From JAGXTF01 sp040376005 (lineage in GTDB: Bacteria; Bacteroidota; Bacteroidia; NS11-12g; UBA955), in the NCBI GenBank assembly GCA_040376005.1, contig JBEIRK010000107.1, positions 1-8,579 of the forward strand: DNA of 8,579 bases, given 5' to 3'. Shown piece after piece: positions 7,422 through 8,579 of the stretch (position 1 is the first letter of the stretch; each line of letters starts with the position of its first letter). A model generated the notes under the pieces. The model was not told where the DNA came from and ran no database searches. It saw only the letters and a program-made list of their open reading frames with translations. The position numbers and the translations under genes are program-made.

Positions 7422-7442
7422 ATATTCTACTTAATCTTCTTC
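7410..7442. terminator. Inverted repeat across two convergent stop codons, possible weak bidirectional terminator
   Basis: The 12 bases GAAGAAGAATAA (7410-7421) and TTAATCTTCTTC (7431-7442) are complementary at 11 of 12 positions (A·A mismatch at 7418/7434), with the 9-base loop ATATTCTAC. Each arm is the last three codons plus stop of one gene: Glu-Glu-Glu-stop on + and Glu-Glu-Asp-stop on -. The stem is AT-rich and no T-tract follows on either strand, so it would be a poor classical terminator. Its place between convergent genes is the main reason to list it. Confidence 0.3.
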
Positions 7443-8579
7443 AGGAATTTCAACTGGGTCTATGATGATAAGCAGTTGATTGTCGTCGGTAATACTTAGA
7501 TCTGTCTTGGATGCAACGCCGTAATGGCTGTCCAAATGCCAATTTAATTGCAGTTGTATATGCGATTTTTTATTTAAGGCAGGTAAGACATCATTCATCA
7601 CTTTAAACTGGTCCTCAAGAGAACAGAATTCAAACCAGCGTTTAATGAGCAAACTGTCTGAGTTTTCTTGAATATTCAAGAGGTTTCTAAAGCTCTGGTT
7701 TGTATAGTAAATCACATTGTCTGCACCGCACAAGGCCATAGGTGTTCTTGCGCCATCAAATGCAGATTTTATATGGTTTAAGGTGGTTTCTGAATTGATG
7801 GCTTGGGTTACATTGATGGCATAGCCATAAACCATTTCCGGTATCCCTTTTTTATTCAACACGGGCTCATACACCCGCAAAATACTGTAGTTATTATTGT
7901 CCTTAGTAAACTTTTCAATCCACTGTATTGGCTTACGCGTGAGGACTGCGCGGTTGAAAAGCATGCGTCTGCGAATGGCGCTTTGGACAGGCAATTGTCT
8001 GTATGTCATATACTCAAAGTCGGATTTTCCGATAATCCATTCTCTGAGAGCATCATTTTTTATAGATGTTTTATTCAGAAACTCATAGCGGTGGTCGAGG
8101 TCCCATACCGCTATATCAATAGGTACGTTGTTTAGAATATATTCGCTGCGGTTGCCATCGAATCCTTCAGGTAAGATGTGGTCTTGAAAAATGGATTGGC
8201 CTTTGAAGCTCCAAATTATTTCACCTGGCATTATCGCTTTCCCAAATTCGAGGGAATCTGCTGTTCCCGAATCCATTTTGTGGATCAGCTCATACACATC
8301 TTCGCGGAGTACAGATTTCAAAGGGTTTCCGAGATAACCAAGTATTTGTCCATTTTTGCAACTGCCTATAAAGGTGATTCTTTCATTCTCATCTGCGCCA
8401 ATAAAGAACCGGCAGGGAACATTGTTGGGGTGTAAAGATGGATCGGTATCTGTATTGTTTCCTTGACCTACAGGTGTTGATATTTCTGCTAGCGTTACAT
8501 TCACAAATTCAACATCACCCAACATGGAGAGCTGCGGCTCAAGGAAGAGGTACTCACCATTGGCAGAGTATACTAGGGC
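7431..8579 (-). CDS. Multi-PAS-domain sensory protein, C-terminal part (5' end outside window)
   Basis: The frame is open from the right window edge to a TAA at 7433-7431, giving about 382 visible residues. The ATG at 8525 is internal: 18 further in-frame codons upstream read ALVYSANGEYLFLEPQLS with no stop. Two PAS-type sensor domains are recognisable. One is at visible residues 147-258 (SEYILNNVPIDIAVWDLDHR, then WIIGKSDFEYM and KPIQWIEKF). The second is at about 268-375 (IKSAFDGARTPMALCGADN, then VIYYTNQSFRNLLNI). Residues 58-136 may be a third, diverged one (ERITFIG, GYLGNPL, EIIWSFKGQ). PAS domains bind small ligands or cofactors or mediate dimerisation in signalling proteins. The protein ends just after the last PAS with an acidic IPEED tail and has no histidine kinase, GGDEF or DNA-binding domain on this side, so any output module must be upstream. 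No membrane helix is visible. The gene converges on the ABC exporter gene with 9 bases between stops. Confidence 0.72.
   Translation of the reverse strand, partial: ALVYSANGEYLFLEPQLSMLGDVEFVNVTLAEISTPVGQGNNTDTDPSLHPNNVPCRFFIGADENERITFIGSCKNGQILGYLGNPLKSVLREDVYELIHKMDSGTADSLEFGKAIMPGEIIWSFKGQSIFQDHILPEGFDGNRSEYILNNVPIDIAVWDLDHRYEFLNKTSIKNDALREWIIGKSDFEYMTYRQLPVQSAIRRRMLFNRAVLTRKPIQWIEKFTKDNNNYSILRVYEPVLNKKGIPEMVYGYAINVTQAINSETTLNHIKSAFDGARTPMALCGADNVIYYTNQSFRNLLNIQENSDSLLIKRWFEFCSLEDQFKVMNDVLPALNKKSHIQLQLNWHLDSHYGVASKTDLSITDDNQLLIIIDPVEIPEED

Overview
The window looks like chromosomal DNA of a Bacteroidota bacterium. Three things suggest this: TAnnTTTG-type -7 promoter elements (TATTTTTG at 811-818, TAATTTTG at 3698-3705), start codons with no convincing Shine-Dalgarno sequence, and Bacteroidota-flavoured families (a YncE/DUF5074-like propeller, an LptF/LptG permease with the EWHKKF and APLGAIIRKGG segments, an FG-GAP lipoprotein with a haem motif, and a TMEM220-family protein). 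Base composition is moderate and even, and I see no mobile element, RNA gene, CRISPR array or sign of recent transfer. The genus cannot be told from this sequence.

Layout: six genes lie on the + strand and one converging gene on the - strand. (1) The 3' part of a secreted beta-propeller protein (1-780). (2) An LptF/LptG-type lipopolysaccharide export permease (847-2445, start uncertain). (3) A GT-B glycosyltransferase (2420-3622) that overlaps the permease by 26 bases, so the two probably form an envelope operon. (4) A lipoprotein joining a CxxCH haem-binding segment to a calcium-loop FG-GAP/VCBS propeller (3710-5281), with its own promoter-like box almost touching the ATG. (5) A four-helix TMEM220-like membrane protein (5278-5640) whose GTG start overlaps the previous TGA. 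(6) An ABC exporter half-transporter with fused membrane and ATPase domains (5679-7421), beginning at TTG behind a small tandem repeat and palindrome. (7) On the - strand, the C-terminal part of a multi-PAS protein (8579-7431) that runs off the right edge; its stop codon lies only 9 bases from the ABC gene's stop.

Most of the window serves the cell envelope: lipopolysaccharide export, sugar transfer, an exported putative redox lipoprotein with a membrane partner, and a lipid- or drug-type exporter. The best candidate for an under-described unit is the pair at 3710-5640, a haem-motif/FG-GAP lipoprotein translationally coupled to a TMEM220-like protein. The other notable points are small: promoter boxes that bear on start-codon choice, a possible leaderless transcript, a dyad built from the last codons of two convergent genes, and a PAS protein with no output domain at its C terminus. 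Nothing else in the window looks like a new system.
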